From Ignavibacteriales bacterium (GTDB lineage Bacteria; Bacteroidota; Ignavibacteria; Ignavibacteriales; Ignavibacteriaceae), in NCBI GenBank assembly GCA_016182615.1, contig JACPGF010000162.1, positions 1-54,641 on the forward strand: 54,641 nt of DNA, written 5' to 3'. A model generated the notes under the pieces. It ran no database searches. It worked only from the letters and a program-made list of their open reading frames with translations, and was not told the origin of the DNA. Below are positions 45,683-53,951 of this stretch, in pieces (the first letter of the stretch is position 1; the number at the start of each line of letters is the position of its first letter). Both the position numbers and the translations under genes were made by a program.

Positions 45683-46187
45683 CATAACTCATACGCTGGC
45701 ATAGCCAGAAGCGAATATTTGCAACTGCTCAAATCAAAAATGGATTATAATTAGTTATACTTCTAATGTCCCAGTGGGGCTAATCCGCCGCGGCGGATGA
45801 GTAACCACGGGTTCCTTACCCGCGGAACAGAAACAGACACATTTTCCGTCCCCGAACAGGGCGAACCTTGTGTTGATTAATAGATACCTTTACCTGTTCG
45901 AAAATGACGTGAGCATTTGTAAGAAATATCAGAAAATAGAAATTGTTGCAATTCAACATTGAGGTTCGCCCCTTCAGGGACGGTTGTTATTTGTCTTTAC
46001 ATTCTCCGTGGGTTTCACCCACGGTTACTCATCCACCGCGGCGGATTAGCCCCGTTGGGGCATCTGAAAAAGATTTTTTTTTTCACCTCAACTCTTAGCT
46101 ATGTTGCAAACATTTACGTTAACTCTTTATAATTAATCTCACATGAAAAAAACTTTTCGCATTTGAGATTGATATAATTGTTTATGG
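45683..46187. repeat. Family B dispersed element, copy 2 (inverted relative to copy 1)
   Basis: The left end has CATACGCTGGCATAGCCAG and TTTGCAACTGCTCAAATC; the right end has TTTTCGCATTTGAGATTG and TTTATGG. The core has mirror-image hairpin modules: CCAGTGGGGCTAATCCG, GGTTCCTTACCCGCGG, AGGGCGAACC, then GGTTCGCCCC, CCGTGGGTTTCACCCACGG, GGTTACTC and AGCCCCGTTGGGGC. The arms can form a long cruciform. No coding frame; it fills most of the 740-bp gap. Confidence 0.8.
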
Positions 46188-46349
46188 AATAATTCAAACT
46201 GACTAAGTCCTTGCCCGAATGTTTACTATAGGCGGATTACAAGCTGGCTCATAACTCATAATTGCTTAATGTAGAATGAATCGCAGGAAAATTGGGCATC
46301 CTGCTGTTTCAAGTACTCATAATTCATAACTCAAAACTCATAATTACTC

Positions 46350-47390
46350 ATGAATCGTTCCGAATTTATTACTTCTGCTGCTTTGCTGGCTTTAATGCCG
46401 GGCAGTATGTCTGCATCAGGTTTGGCAGATGACAATCTTCCTATCATAAAACCAAACCGGCTGCGGTTTGGGGATACCATCGGGCTGGTTGCTCCGGCCG
46501 GATTTATTACCGGTGAAGAAATGCAGGAATCCGTTGACAGCCTGACAAAGTTGGGGTTTAAGGTCAAAACCGATCCAAGCACCCTGAACCGCAATGGATA
46601 TTTTGCCGGTACCGATAAAGACCGCGCTCAATCGCTCATGGCAATGTTTGCCGATACGAATGTGCATGCAATTATGTGTATCCGCGGTGGTTATGGAGCA
46701 GCGCGAATACTGCCCATGTTGGATTATACCGTTATCCGCAACAACCCGAAAGCCCTTATCGGTTATAGCGATATAACCGCTTTACATGCCGCCTTGTATA
46801 AACACGCGGGACTTGTCTCGTTTCACGGTCCGGTGGGAACTTCCACTTATAACGAGTTTAGTGTCGATAATTTTTTGCGGGTAGTGGTTACACCGCGGGA
46901 GCGTACTGTTTTTGTAAAGGCTCAATCGGATGGCGATAAACCCGAGCATCTGTTAACAACAATACGCAGCGGCAAAGCCGAGGGGAAACTGGTTGGCGGT
47001 AATTTGTCAATCGTTGCTTCGCTGATAGGAACCGCATTCGATGTTTCTTACAAGGGATGCATGGTCTATCTTGAGGAAGTCGGGGAAGAACCATACAGAA
47101 TCGACCGCATGTTAACACAAATGATTCAAGCCGGTAAGTTTGAGGGCATAGCAGGCATAGCAATGGGCATTTTTAAGAATTGCCAGCCGAAAGAAAAAGA
47201 ATCGGGTATCGGCAATTCTTTTACCCTCATTGAAATTCTCATGGACCGCTTATATCATTTAAACGTGCCTGTTATCTATGGCCTGTCATTCGGTCACGTT
47301 GAAAACAAGTTAATGCTGCCCTACGGTATAAAAGCTGAGCTTGATACAAGCATGGGAACATTGAGTTTAACCGAAAGAGCGGTGATGTAA
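46350..47390 (+). CDS. LD-carboxypeptidase (S66 family)
   Basis: A 346-residue serine peptidase that removes the terminal D-Ala from muropeptide tetrapeptides (MccF/LdcA family). N-terminal MNRSEFITSAALLALMPGSM could be a weak export signal. Family motifs: GDTIGLVAPAGF, MCIRGGYGAARIL, catalytic Ser in IGYSDITALHAAL, Glu in VYLEEVGEEPYRIDRML and His in LSFGHVENKLMLP. All triad residues are present. Cell-wall recycling is the likely role. Confidence 0.93.
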   Translation: MNRSEFITSAALLALMPGSMSASGLADDNLPIIKPNRLRFGDTIGLVAPAGFITGEEMQESVDSLTKLGFKVKTDPSTLNRNGYFAGTDKDRAQSLMAMFADTNVHAIMCIRGGYGAARILPMLDYTVIRNNPKALIGYSDITALHAALYKHAGLVSFHGPVGTSTYNEFSVDNFLRVVVTPRERTVFVKAQSDGDKPEHLLTTIRSGKAEGKLVGGNLSIVASLIGTAFDVSYKGCMVYLEEVGEEPYRIDRMLTQMIQAGKFEGIAGIAMGIFKNCQPKEKESGIGNSFTLIEILMDRLYHLNVPVIYGLSFGHVENKLMLPYGIKAELDTSMGTLSLTERAVM

Positions 47391-47406
47391 TAATTATGCG
47401 TTATTT

Positions 47407-48014
47407 CATAAACAATTAAATCAATCTCAAATGTGAAAATTTTTTTCTTTTGGTTATTTATAAAGAGTAGGAGCATTTTCCAGTAAAAGATCAAATGATG
47501 GTTTCTTCACGAAAGAGTTGATTTCCACTGCCCCGAATGGATACAAACTATAGTCGGATTAGAATTCTATTGATAAATATGTGGTTAAATGAAGACGATA
47601 AGAAAAAGTGCCCAGTGTGAATTTAAAAATCCTACTACCGTCGCTATATGTGCCGCTCAAAGCCCCGTAGGGGTTTTCTGTATGTAGAAAATCCAGCACT
47701 CCGAAAGCATTGCCCCGTAGGGGTAACCCGTATAAGAAGCGAAAAACTTTATATGAAAATCAAAGTATTTTACGTATGGAAATGGTGCACCCCGCTGGGG
47801 CGCTGTATTACGCAATTCGGATTTTCTGTTTGTTAAATGTAACAGAAGCATGAAGTTTTGAAGAAACAATAGTGATAGAATGATGTTAATTCATTTCTAA
47901 CCGCATTGGTGGTCGAACATGGCTCCTTTAAAGGCAATGAATTATAATTGAAGGGATTCCATCAAGACTTGAGCATTTGCAAATATTCGTTTCTGGCACT
48001 TCCAGTGTATAAAT
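47407..48014. repeat. Family B dispersed element, copy 4, directly upstream of the TIR-SIR2 gene
   Basis: The left end TCAATCTCAAATGTGAAAA (47420-47438) and the right end GCAAATATTCGTTTCTGGCA (47979-48008 region, after CTTGAGCATTT) match the outer ends of the other copies. The core differs and carries AAGCCCCGTAGGGG and TTGCCCCGTAGGGGTAAC hairpins and a CACCCCGCTGGGGCG hairpin. It ends about 90 bp before the TIR-SIR2 start. No coding frame with support. Confidence 0.6.
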
Positions 48015-48092
48015 GCGCTGGTTTATTATTCTAAAACAATGCGGCAATTATTGCTCTTACATGGTAATGTAATATCTTTCGGGAGTAAAACG

Positions 48093-48128
48093 ATGGAATT
48101 TGGTAATGAAGATATTTATCAGCTATAG
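48093..48128 (+). other. Short upstream reading frame overlapping the TIR-SIR2 start
   Basis: ATG at 48093 opens an 11-codon frame, MEFGNEDIYQL, ending in TAG at 48126-48128. It has the best ribosome site in the region (GGGAG, 8 bases before) and overlaps the first 23 bases of the TIR-SIR2 gene in another frame. Ribosomes finishing it could re-initiate or interfere with the main start. Confidence 0.35.
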
Positions 48129-49455
48129 TCAGCAGGATAAACGCTACGCGGACATGATTGCAGAACGCCTGAAACAGGCGGGGTATGAAGTGGAATATGA
48201 TGTGTGGCGGCTGCGCGCGGGAGACAACCTGCTTGCAAAAATAAACGAGAGCATAAAAGTTACCGATACATTAATTGTTATCGTCAGCCAATACTTTCTG
48301 CAGTCAAAATCGTTGATGAACGAATTTTCGGCTGCCGCCTTCGGGGACATATCAAGCAAGCAAAGCAGGATACTGCCTGTTCTTGTTGATAAAAGTACCG
48401 TGCCGCATTACCTTGCAAAGTATCAGTATCTTGATTTAACGAGTGATTTTGAAAAGGGCATCCAGCAGATACTCAGCACGCTTTCCGATGAAACACCACC
48501 CGAGAAAGCAAAAAAGGGGAAGGCAAAAAAACGCACCTACGAGCGCGCTTTGTTTACCCTTGCGCAGTCACTCCGTGCCGGCAGGCTTACTTTAATGGGT
48601 GGCGCGGGAGTGTCAATCGGTGCCGGTATTCCTTCATGGGAGTTGCTGCTGCTCCGTTTACTCGAAACCATGCTAAATAAAATTTCCGCAGGCAAGAAAA
48701 GCCACCTGAAAAAACCAAATGCCGATGAGTTTCGGCAGCGGTATGGCTCCACGGCGCTTATCATTGGCAAATATCTTAAAACTAATCTGGGTAACGACTT
48801 TTTGCCCGAACTGCGTAACGCGCTCTATGCCGATAACCCCCTGACGTGCCAGACCATTGATGCAATAGTTAATCTTGCACGGCCGCAGCGCGATGGAAAG
48901 CCGCTTGACTCGATTATTACTTTTAACTTCGATGGATTGATAGAAGAGAACCTGACAAGGAATAACATAAAACACAAATCGATTTATTCGGAAGGTTTGC
49001 GTAATGCCACAAACGAGCTGCCTGTGTATCACGTGCATGGATATTTGCCCCGCAAGGGAAAGATTCCCCAAGCCTCTGAAATCGTATTTAGCGAAGATGC
49101 TTATCACACACAGTTTACCGACCCGTTCAGTTGGTCGAACCTGATACAATTGAACAAACTAAGCCAGAACACGTGCCTTCTTATCGGTCTCAGTTTATCC
49201 GACCCTAACTTGAGGCGGCTTTTAGATGTGGCTAACAGGAAAAACCCGACAAGGGCACTAAACCACTATGTTATTAAGAAAACACCAAATTCAAACCCGA
49301 AAAATGACACCGTTGATGAGCTGGCTTTTTTACTCGAAGAGCAGGATGCAAACGAGCTGGGGTTAAACGTTATCTGGGTGGACGATTTTGATGAAATTCC
49401 GGACTTGCTGCACAGCATTGCCGATTATAGTTTAGAACTTAGAAGAACAACATAA
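48106..49455 (+). CDS. TIR-SIR2 fusion protein, candidate NAD-depleting anti-phage effector
   Basis: A 449-residue protein starting at MKIFISYSQQ; an in-frame TTG two codons upstream is possible. Residues 1 to about 125 form a TIR domain: FISYSQQDKRYADMI, VWRLRAGDNL, LIVIVSQYFLQS, with the expected catalytic Glu in SLMNEFSAAAF. A Lys-rich linker (KAKKGKAKKR) leads to a SIR2 domain (about 150-445) with the NAD loop GGAGVSIGAGIPSW, the Asn of TFNFDGLIEENL, the His of YHVHGYLP and a C-terminal LIGLSLSDPNLRRLL typical of defence SIR2 proteins. Both domains keep the residues needed for NAD hydrolysis. In Thoeris TIR and SIR2 lie on separate proteins linked by a SLOG domain; none is seen here. A zinc-ribbon gene follows 12 bp on. 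Confidence 0.92.
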   Translation: MKIFISYSQQDKRYADMIAERLKQAGYEVEYDVWRLRAGDNLLAKINESIKVTDTLIVIVSQYFLQSKSLMNEFSAAAFGDISSKQSRILPVLVDKSTVPHYLAKYQYLDLTSDFEKGIQQILSTLSDETPPEKAKKGKAKKRTYERALFTLAQSLRAGRLTLMGGAGVSIGAGIPSWELLLLRLLETMLNKISAGKKSHLKKPNADEFRQRYGSTALIIGKYLKTNLGNDFLPELRNALYADNPLTCQTIDAIVNLARPQRDGKPLDSIITFNFDGLIEENLTRNNIKHKSIYSEGLRNATNELPVYHVHGYLPRKGKIPQASEIVFSEDAYHTQFTDPFSWSNLIQLNKLSQNTCLLIGLSLSDPNLRRLLDVANRKNPTRALNHYVIKKTPNSNPKNDTVDELAFLLEEQDANELGLNVIWVDDFDEIPDLLHSIADYSLELRRTT

Positions 49456-49467
49456 ACAGAGACTAAT

Positions 49468-49833
49468 ATGGTTTGCCCTCAATGTGGTACTGAGTTCCGG
49501 GAAGGTTTTTTTGTATGCACCGACTGCAATACCCGGTTGGTAGGTAAACTGCAGCAACCTGCAGCAGAGCAGCAAACGGATAACTCCGAAAATGAACCTT
49601 TGGCTGATGAAGAAACTATGTCCCTTTGTCAAACACGGGATATTCAACTCATTCATGCCATTAAATCAATCCTTGAAGGCTCGGGAATAAAATTTTTTTT
49701 AACAGGCGAGAACATGGTTCTCATGCATAACTTTGCCGAAGCTGTCTTTTGGGTTTTTGAAAAGGATTATAATGATGCTGCCGAACTAATAAAGCCACTG
49801 CTTGAAAAAACAGAAGACGAAGAAACGGAGTAA
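49468..49833 (+). CDS. Zinc-ribbon protein with DUF2007 domain
   Basis: A 121-residue protein 12 bp after the TIR-SIR2 gene, so probably in the same transcript. Residues 3-21 form a zinc ribbon (CPQCG and CTDCN). An acidic, Gln-rich linker follows. Residues about 50-115 resemble DUF2007 (putative signal-transducing domain): IQLIHAIKSILEGSGIKFFL, then EAVFWVFEKDYNDAAELIKP. Pairing with the TIR-SIR2 gene suggests a regulator or sensor, but DUF2007 genes also occur alone. The stop TAA lies within the first bases of the family A element that follows. Confidence 0.8.
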   Translation: MVCPQCGTEFREGFFVCTDCNTRLVGKLQQPAAEQQTDNSENEPLADEETMSLCQTRDIQLIHAIKSILEGSGIKFFLTGENMVLMHNFAEAVFWVFEKDYNDAAELIKPLLEKTEDEETE

Positions 49834-50125
49834 CTACTCAACTCATATCTTTAATAATTCTCATCTCCTAACCTCAGACTTTAGTCTGAGGCATCCCAAC
49901 CCATCTAACCACAGGCTTTCCCCAAATGGGTGGATGCCAAGCCACTGGATATTGATTTAAAATTATAAAGCAAAATTTAGTGGCTAAAGCCGGTTGTTTG
50001 TTGGTTATTTAAACCTCAGACTAAAGTCTGAGGTTAGGGCATAAAAATTTCGCTGTACTTCTTAAGCGGCTAATTTTTGTTAACCGTCTAAACTCAACTT
50101 TATTTTACACAAGTTGAGTGGTTAC
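49830..50125. repeat. Family A element, copy 2 (MITE/REPIN-like, 296 bp)
   Basis: The ends are inverted: GTAACTACTCAACT (49830-49843) and AGTTGAGTGGTTAC (50112-50125). It contains the same two palindromes as copy 1, beginning CCTCAGACTTTAGTCTGAGG near 49873. It is an inverted copy of 35186-35480. The left end starts inside the last sense codon of the preceding gene and provides its stop. Confidence 0.88.
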
Positions 50126-50162
50126 GAAACGGATTAAACTTCATTTATCTTTTTCAAGGGGT

Positions 50163-50981
50163 TTATAGCGCTATTGACAGGGAGATAACCGATGCGCCGG
50201 GTGTTAAAGTAAACGGCACCTCTTCAGCTTCTGCTTTGGATGCATGCATCGCGGGAACAAGATAGCCTATTGCAGTACCGATAACTGCCCCGGTAAATAT
50301 ATCTGTTTGATAATGTTTGCCTGACTGATACCGCAAATAGCCCGTAAGAGCCGCGGCTCCAAATACCGCCCCCGAAATATACGGGCGTACCGAAGATGAT
50401 GGATAATATTTTTCATACACTGTTGAAAAAAAGGAAGCTGCAGCGAATGTAATTGCCGTATGCCCCGAAAAAAAAGACTGCCGCGCATCTTTTTCCAGTT
50501 TCAGATCGAGCGGGGCAGCCGGATTATACACGAATGGCCTGTTCCGTTTAAACACTCCTTTAGATATAGTAACTAGTGCTGTTGTCAGCAATGCTGCTTC
50601 GCTATACATGGTTCCTATTTCAAGCCAATCACTACGCATATTTTTTCCGGTTAACAAAAACAGCGGGGCTGCCGCAACACCAACAAGGGCAATATCACTT
50701 ATATCCGCGAGCCTTCGCGAAAAATTATAGGTGGCTTCCCGGTCATACAGGTTTACGGCATTCCGGTTCATTACCATTACGGCATCCGCCTGCAATGGCT
50801 CTATACGGTTGACAAGAAAATATCCCAAGCCAAGAGCCGCGGTTCCACCAGCGATAAGCGTAGTTTCGCTGCCCCAATGAAGAGTGAATTTCTCCTGTGC
50901 CTGTGCAGTACCGGCATTATACGCCAGTAAATAAATGAGCAGAATAAACATCCGGGACGTGTTTTTATAAAAATGGTGCAT
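50163..50981 (-). CDS. PAP2-family membrane phosphatase
   Basis: About 272 residues from MHHFYKNTSRMFILLIYLL (50981); MFILL at 50951 is an equally possible start, and a longer frame to 51092 is unlikely. A signal peptide ends near AQA. Several hydrophobic segments follow. The three PAP2 motifs are present: KGVFKRNRPF, FFSGHTA, and RYQSGKHYQTD with His and Asp. Probably hydrolyses a lipid or polyprenyl pyrophosphate in the outer leaflet or periplasm. It is convergent with the TIR-SIR2 cassette, whose downstream repeat ends 37 bp away. Confidence 0.88.
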   Translation of the reverse strand: MHHFYKNTSRMFILLIYLLAYNAGTAQAQEKFTLHWGSETTLIAGGTAALGLGYFLVNRIEPLQADAVMVMNRNAVNLYDREATYNFSRRLADISDIALVGVAAAPLFLLTGKNMRSDWLEIGTMYSEAALLTTALVTISKGVFKRNRPFVYNPAAPLDLKLEKDARQSFFSGHTAITFAAASFFSTVYEKYYPSSSVRPYISGAVFGAAALTGYLRYQSGKHYQTDIFTGAVIGTAIGYLVPAMHASKAEAEEVPFTLTPGASVISLSIAL

Positions 50982-51560
50982 AGAAAATCCAAAAAAACTG
51001 AAACTGTCAGCAGTAAAATAAGTTGTTAAAATATGTTCGGTAATGCATTTTACCTGTAAAAAGTTATTGCCAAAAGGCTTAAAGAACAACACAAAGATAC
51101 TTCCCGGCTGACAATTATGCTAATTATCTGCTTATCATTTCTGTGTTTCAGTATGTAGCTTAAGGATCGGCAGTGCCTAATCTGTTTTTTCTATGCCTGC
51201 AAACCTTTGCGTATTAAAAATATTTTGTAACTACTCATTGGAGAATTGAAAAAACCGAATATTCTTAAGCAAATTATTTTAATTGTTCTCTTAAACCACA
51301 GCGGGCAAAATTATGGTGGAAAATTCTATTTCTGATGTTAAATAGCGTCAGCGGCACAGCATTATAACAAAAACAATATGTTACAGTATTTTCTTTGCAA
51401 TACAATTCACCACATTATAAAACAGTTCAGCCTGAATTTTGAACCGTTCAATTTTTAACATGAATCCGGATTTGAAAACCTGCATAAATTTGCTGTGTAT
51501 TAAAGCTGAGATTTTAATACAAGATATCTAAATAATCTACATTATCACAAGCGAATCAAT
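50982..51560. other. Gene-free stretch between PAP2 and TonB receptor genes
   Basis: About 580 AT-rich bases between divergent genes. A lone family A end (GTAACTACTCATTGG at about 51228-51242) is the only recognisable motif. The receptor promoter should be near the right end. Confidence 0.45.
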
Positions 51561-53933
51561 ATGAAAAAACACAATATCATTATCTTCGGGCTCTTTTTGC
51601 TTCTCGGTGCAATATCTCAAAATCTGCACGCGCAAAAAGCAGGAAAAACGGCGGTAAGCGGTTTTGTTTATGACCACAGTAATGGTGAAGCATTAATTGG
51701 TGCTACCATCTTTATCCCCGGGGAAAATGCCGGGAGCAGCAGCAATAACAGCGGTTACTTTGTCATTAACAACATTTCTCCCGGAAAACATACCCTAAAA
51801 GTTAGTTACATGGGCTACAAAACAATTAGCATCGAAGTCGATACAAAAAAAGAATCCCAATCACCAATGTCTATTCAACTTGAGCCTTCGGACCTGCGTG
51901 TTAACGAGGTTATTATTTCCGGTGAAAAAGAAGATTTTGCCTCGAAACTCTACAACAAGCCCGTTTCAAAATTCAGTATGTCTTCACGGGAAATAAACAG
52001 TATCCCCAAGGTTATTGAAGCCGATTTGCTGCGTGCTTTGCAGACAATGCCCGGTATCACGGCTCTTTCCGATTTTTCCTCGGCGCTTTATGTGCGGGGC
52101 GGAACACCGGATCAGAACCTTTATCTTATTGACGGCGCGGATGTATATAACCCGGATCATGCATTCGGCATTTTTTCAACATTTAATACGAACGCGATTA
52201 AAAAAGTTGATGTCTCAAAAGGCGGCTTCAGCAGCGAGTACGGCGGCAGGCTCTCCTCGGTTATCGATGTAACAAACCTTGATGGCAACCGGAACAATAT
52301 GGAAGGAGTAGTCAACGTCAGTCTGCTCTCTGCATCTGCAACGGTGCAGGTTCCTGTCGGCTCCATCGGTTCGCTATCCGGGTCTCTCCGCAGAACGTAT
52401 ATCGATAAAACCTATGCTAAATGGAACGATGACATACCGGCATACTACTTTTACGATGGCAACCTGAAAGGTTTTTTTGACATCACGGAAAAAGATAAAC
52501 TCTCTCTGAGTTTTTTTAAAAGCAATGATAACCTGAATTATAAGATTGATAAAAAGGCTAATGACTCGCCCGGCTTTACATACGAATGGGGCAACACAAC
52601 AGGCAGCGCTAACTTGAAACACATTTTTAGCCCCGAACTGTTTGCAAGTTTCTGGGCAACAATGAGCGAGTTTAAATCCGAATTTGCATTTGACAAAATC
52701 ATAAAACTCGGTGAAACGAACAAACTTACCGACAGGGCATTAAAAGTTTCATTAGAATATTATCCGGACAATGACCTTTCGGTTAAATTTGGCGCTGAAC
52801 ACAAATTTTTAGATTTGATATTTAAAGAAGATTTCGAAGACGGTGTTGTGGATATAAGCCAAAACAGCACCATGACTACCGCCTATATTGATGCACAATG
52901 GAAACCTGATGCGCTTTGGAGTATCAGTGGAGGGCTGCGGGCAGGCAGATTTAAAAGTGAAAAAACATTTACCGACTTGGAGCCCCGTTTTTCGGCAAAG
53001 TACCGGCTGAGCACCGATAACAGCCTGAAATTCGCGTATGGCAGTTTTCACCAGTATGTTAACCGCATACCACGCCTGTTTTTTGCAAGTATCTGGGCAA
53101 CCGCTGATGCTAACACGAAGCCCTCTGCCGCGGAGCATTACATTTTTAGTTTTGAACAGCGGCTGCCGAACAATTTGCAACTCGAAGCAGAGGTCTATTA
53201 TAAAAAATATCACGACCTGTACGAATTCAATCAGAATCTTAACACTGAAATTAAAGCCGGGAAATATAACGAAGCTGGCAAACCGGTGTATAATTCAACA
53301 CAAGGTATATTCCGCAGGGGTGATGGAAACTCAAGAGGGTTTGAATTATTATTAAGAAAAGAGGCAGGTACGGTAACAGGATGGGTATCATATACCTACG
53401 CGCAAACAAAACATACATTCGATGGCATCAACCAAGGCAAAGAATACGCGCCACGGCATGACCGAGGAAACGTTGTTAATTTAGTACTTAATGGTGAGTT
53501 CGGCAGTATTTTTTCAAGTGACTGGAACACGCAACCCGAAAGCGGAACCTCAAAATGGCTGCTGGGTCTTAATTTTATTTACGCCAGCGGGCAGCCGTTA
53601 ACCATTCCTTCCTCGGCTTATTACGTGCATACGGTTCCTACCGATGATAACGGTACAGGAAATAACATACCAGGTTACAAACTCTATCCACAGAGCATAA
53701 ATACCTACAGGCTGCCGGCTTACGTGCGCATGGATGTGAGCGTTACCTACGAAAAATCTTTCGGCGGGTGGAGCATTGCCCCTTACTTGCAAATTTTCAA
53801 TATCGGTAACAGGAAAAACCTCTGGTTTATCGATTATCAGAGTGAAGGTGATGGTAACACGATTAATCAAAAAGTCGAAAAAGTTAATATGCTGCCCCTG
53901 CTGCCAAGCCTGGGTATTAATATAAAATTTTAA
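51561..53933 (+). CDS. TonB-dependent outer-membrane receptor with N-terminal CarboxypepD_reg-like domain
   Basis: A 790-residue protein. Signal peptide MKKHNIIIFGLFLLLGAISQ, cleavage near AQK. A carboxypeptidase regulatory-like domain (residues about 30-115; VSGFVYDHSNGEALIGATIF, NISPGKHTLKVSYMGYKTI) is followed by the plug (about 120-240; ADLLRALQTMPGITALSDFS, YVRGGTPDQNLYLIDGADVY, GGFSSEYGGRLSSVIDV) and a beta-barrel ending FNIGNRKNLWFI and LGINIKF with a terminal Phe. Transports a substrate powered by TonB/ExbBD. The DUF4249 lipoprotein gene starts 18 bp after its stop, the usual pairing for this receptor class. Confidence 0.95.
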   Translation: MKKHNIIIFGLFLLLGAISQNLHAQKAGKTAVSGFVYDHSNGEALIGATIFIPGENAGSSSNNSGYFVINNISPGKHTLKVSYMGYKTISIEVDTKKESQSPMSIQLEPSDLRVNEVIISGEKEDFASKLYNKPVSKFSMSSREINSIPKVIEADLLRALQTMPGITALSDFSSALYVRGGTPDQNLYLIDGADVYNPDHAFGIFSTFNTNAIKKVDVSKGGFSSEYGGRLSSVIDVTNLDGNRNNMEGVVNVSLLSASATVQVPVGSIGSLSGSLRRTYIDKTYAKWNDDIPAYYFYDGNLKGFFDITEKDKLSLSFFKSNDNLNYKIDKKANDSPGFTYEWGNTTGSANLKHIFSPELFASFWATMSEFKSEFAFDKIIKLGETNKLTDRALKVSLEYYPDNDLSVKFGAEHKFLDLIFKEDFEDGVVDISQNSTMTTAYIDAQWKPDALWSISGGLRAGRFKSEKTFTDLEPRFSAKYRLSTDNSLKFAYGSFHQYVNRIPRLFFASIWATADANTKPSAAEHYIFSFEQRLPNNLQLEAEVYYKKYHDLYEFNQNLNTEIKAGKYNEAGKPVYNSTQGIFRRGDGNSRGFELLLRKEAGTVTGWVSYTYAQTKHTFDGINQGKEYAPRHDRGNVVNLVLNGEFGSIFSSDWNTQPESGTSKWLLGLNFIYASGQPLTIPSSAYYVHTVPTDDNGTGNNIPGYKLYPQSINTYRLPAYVRMDVSVTYEKSFGGWSIAPYLQIFNIGNRKNLWFIDYQSEGDGNTINQKVEKVNMLPLLPSLGINIKF

Positions 53934-53951
53934 ATGCAGAGAATAGAAACA

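Noticed and set aside
48106-49455. Calling the TIR-SIR2 locus a Thoeris system
   Set aside because: No SLOG domain and no separate ThsA/ThsB pair; the fusion is a different architecture.
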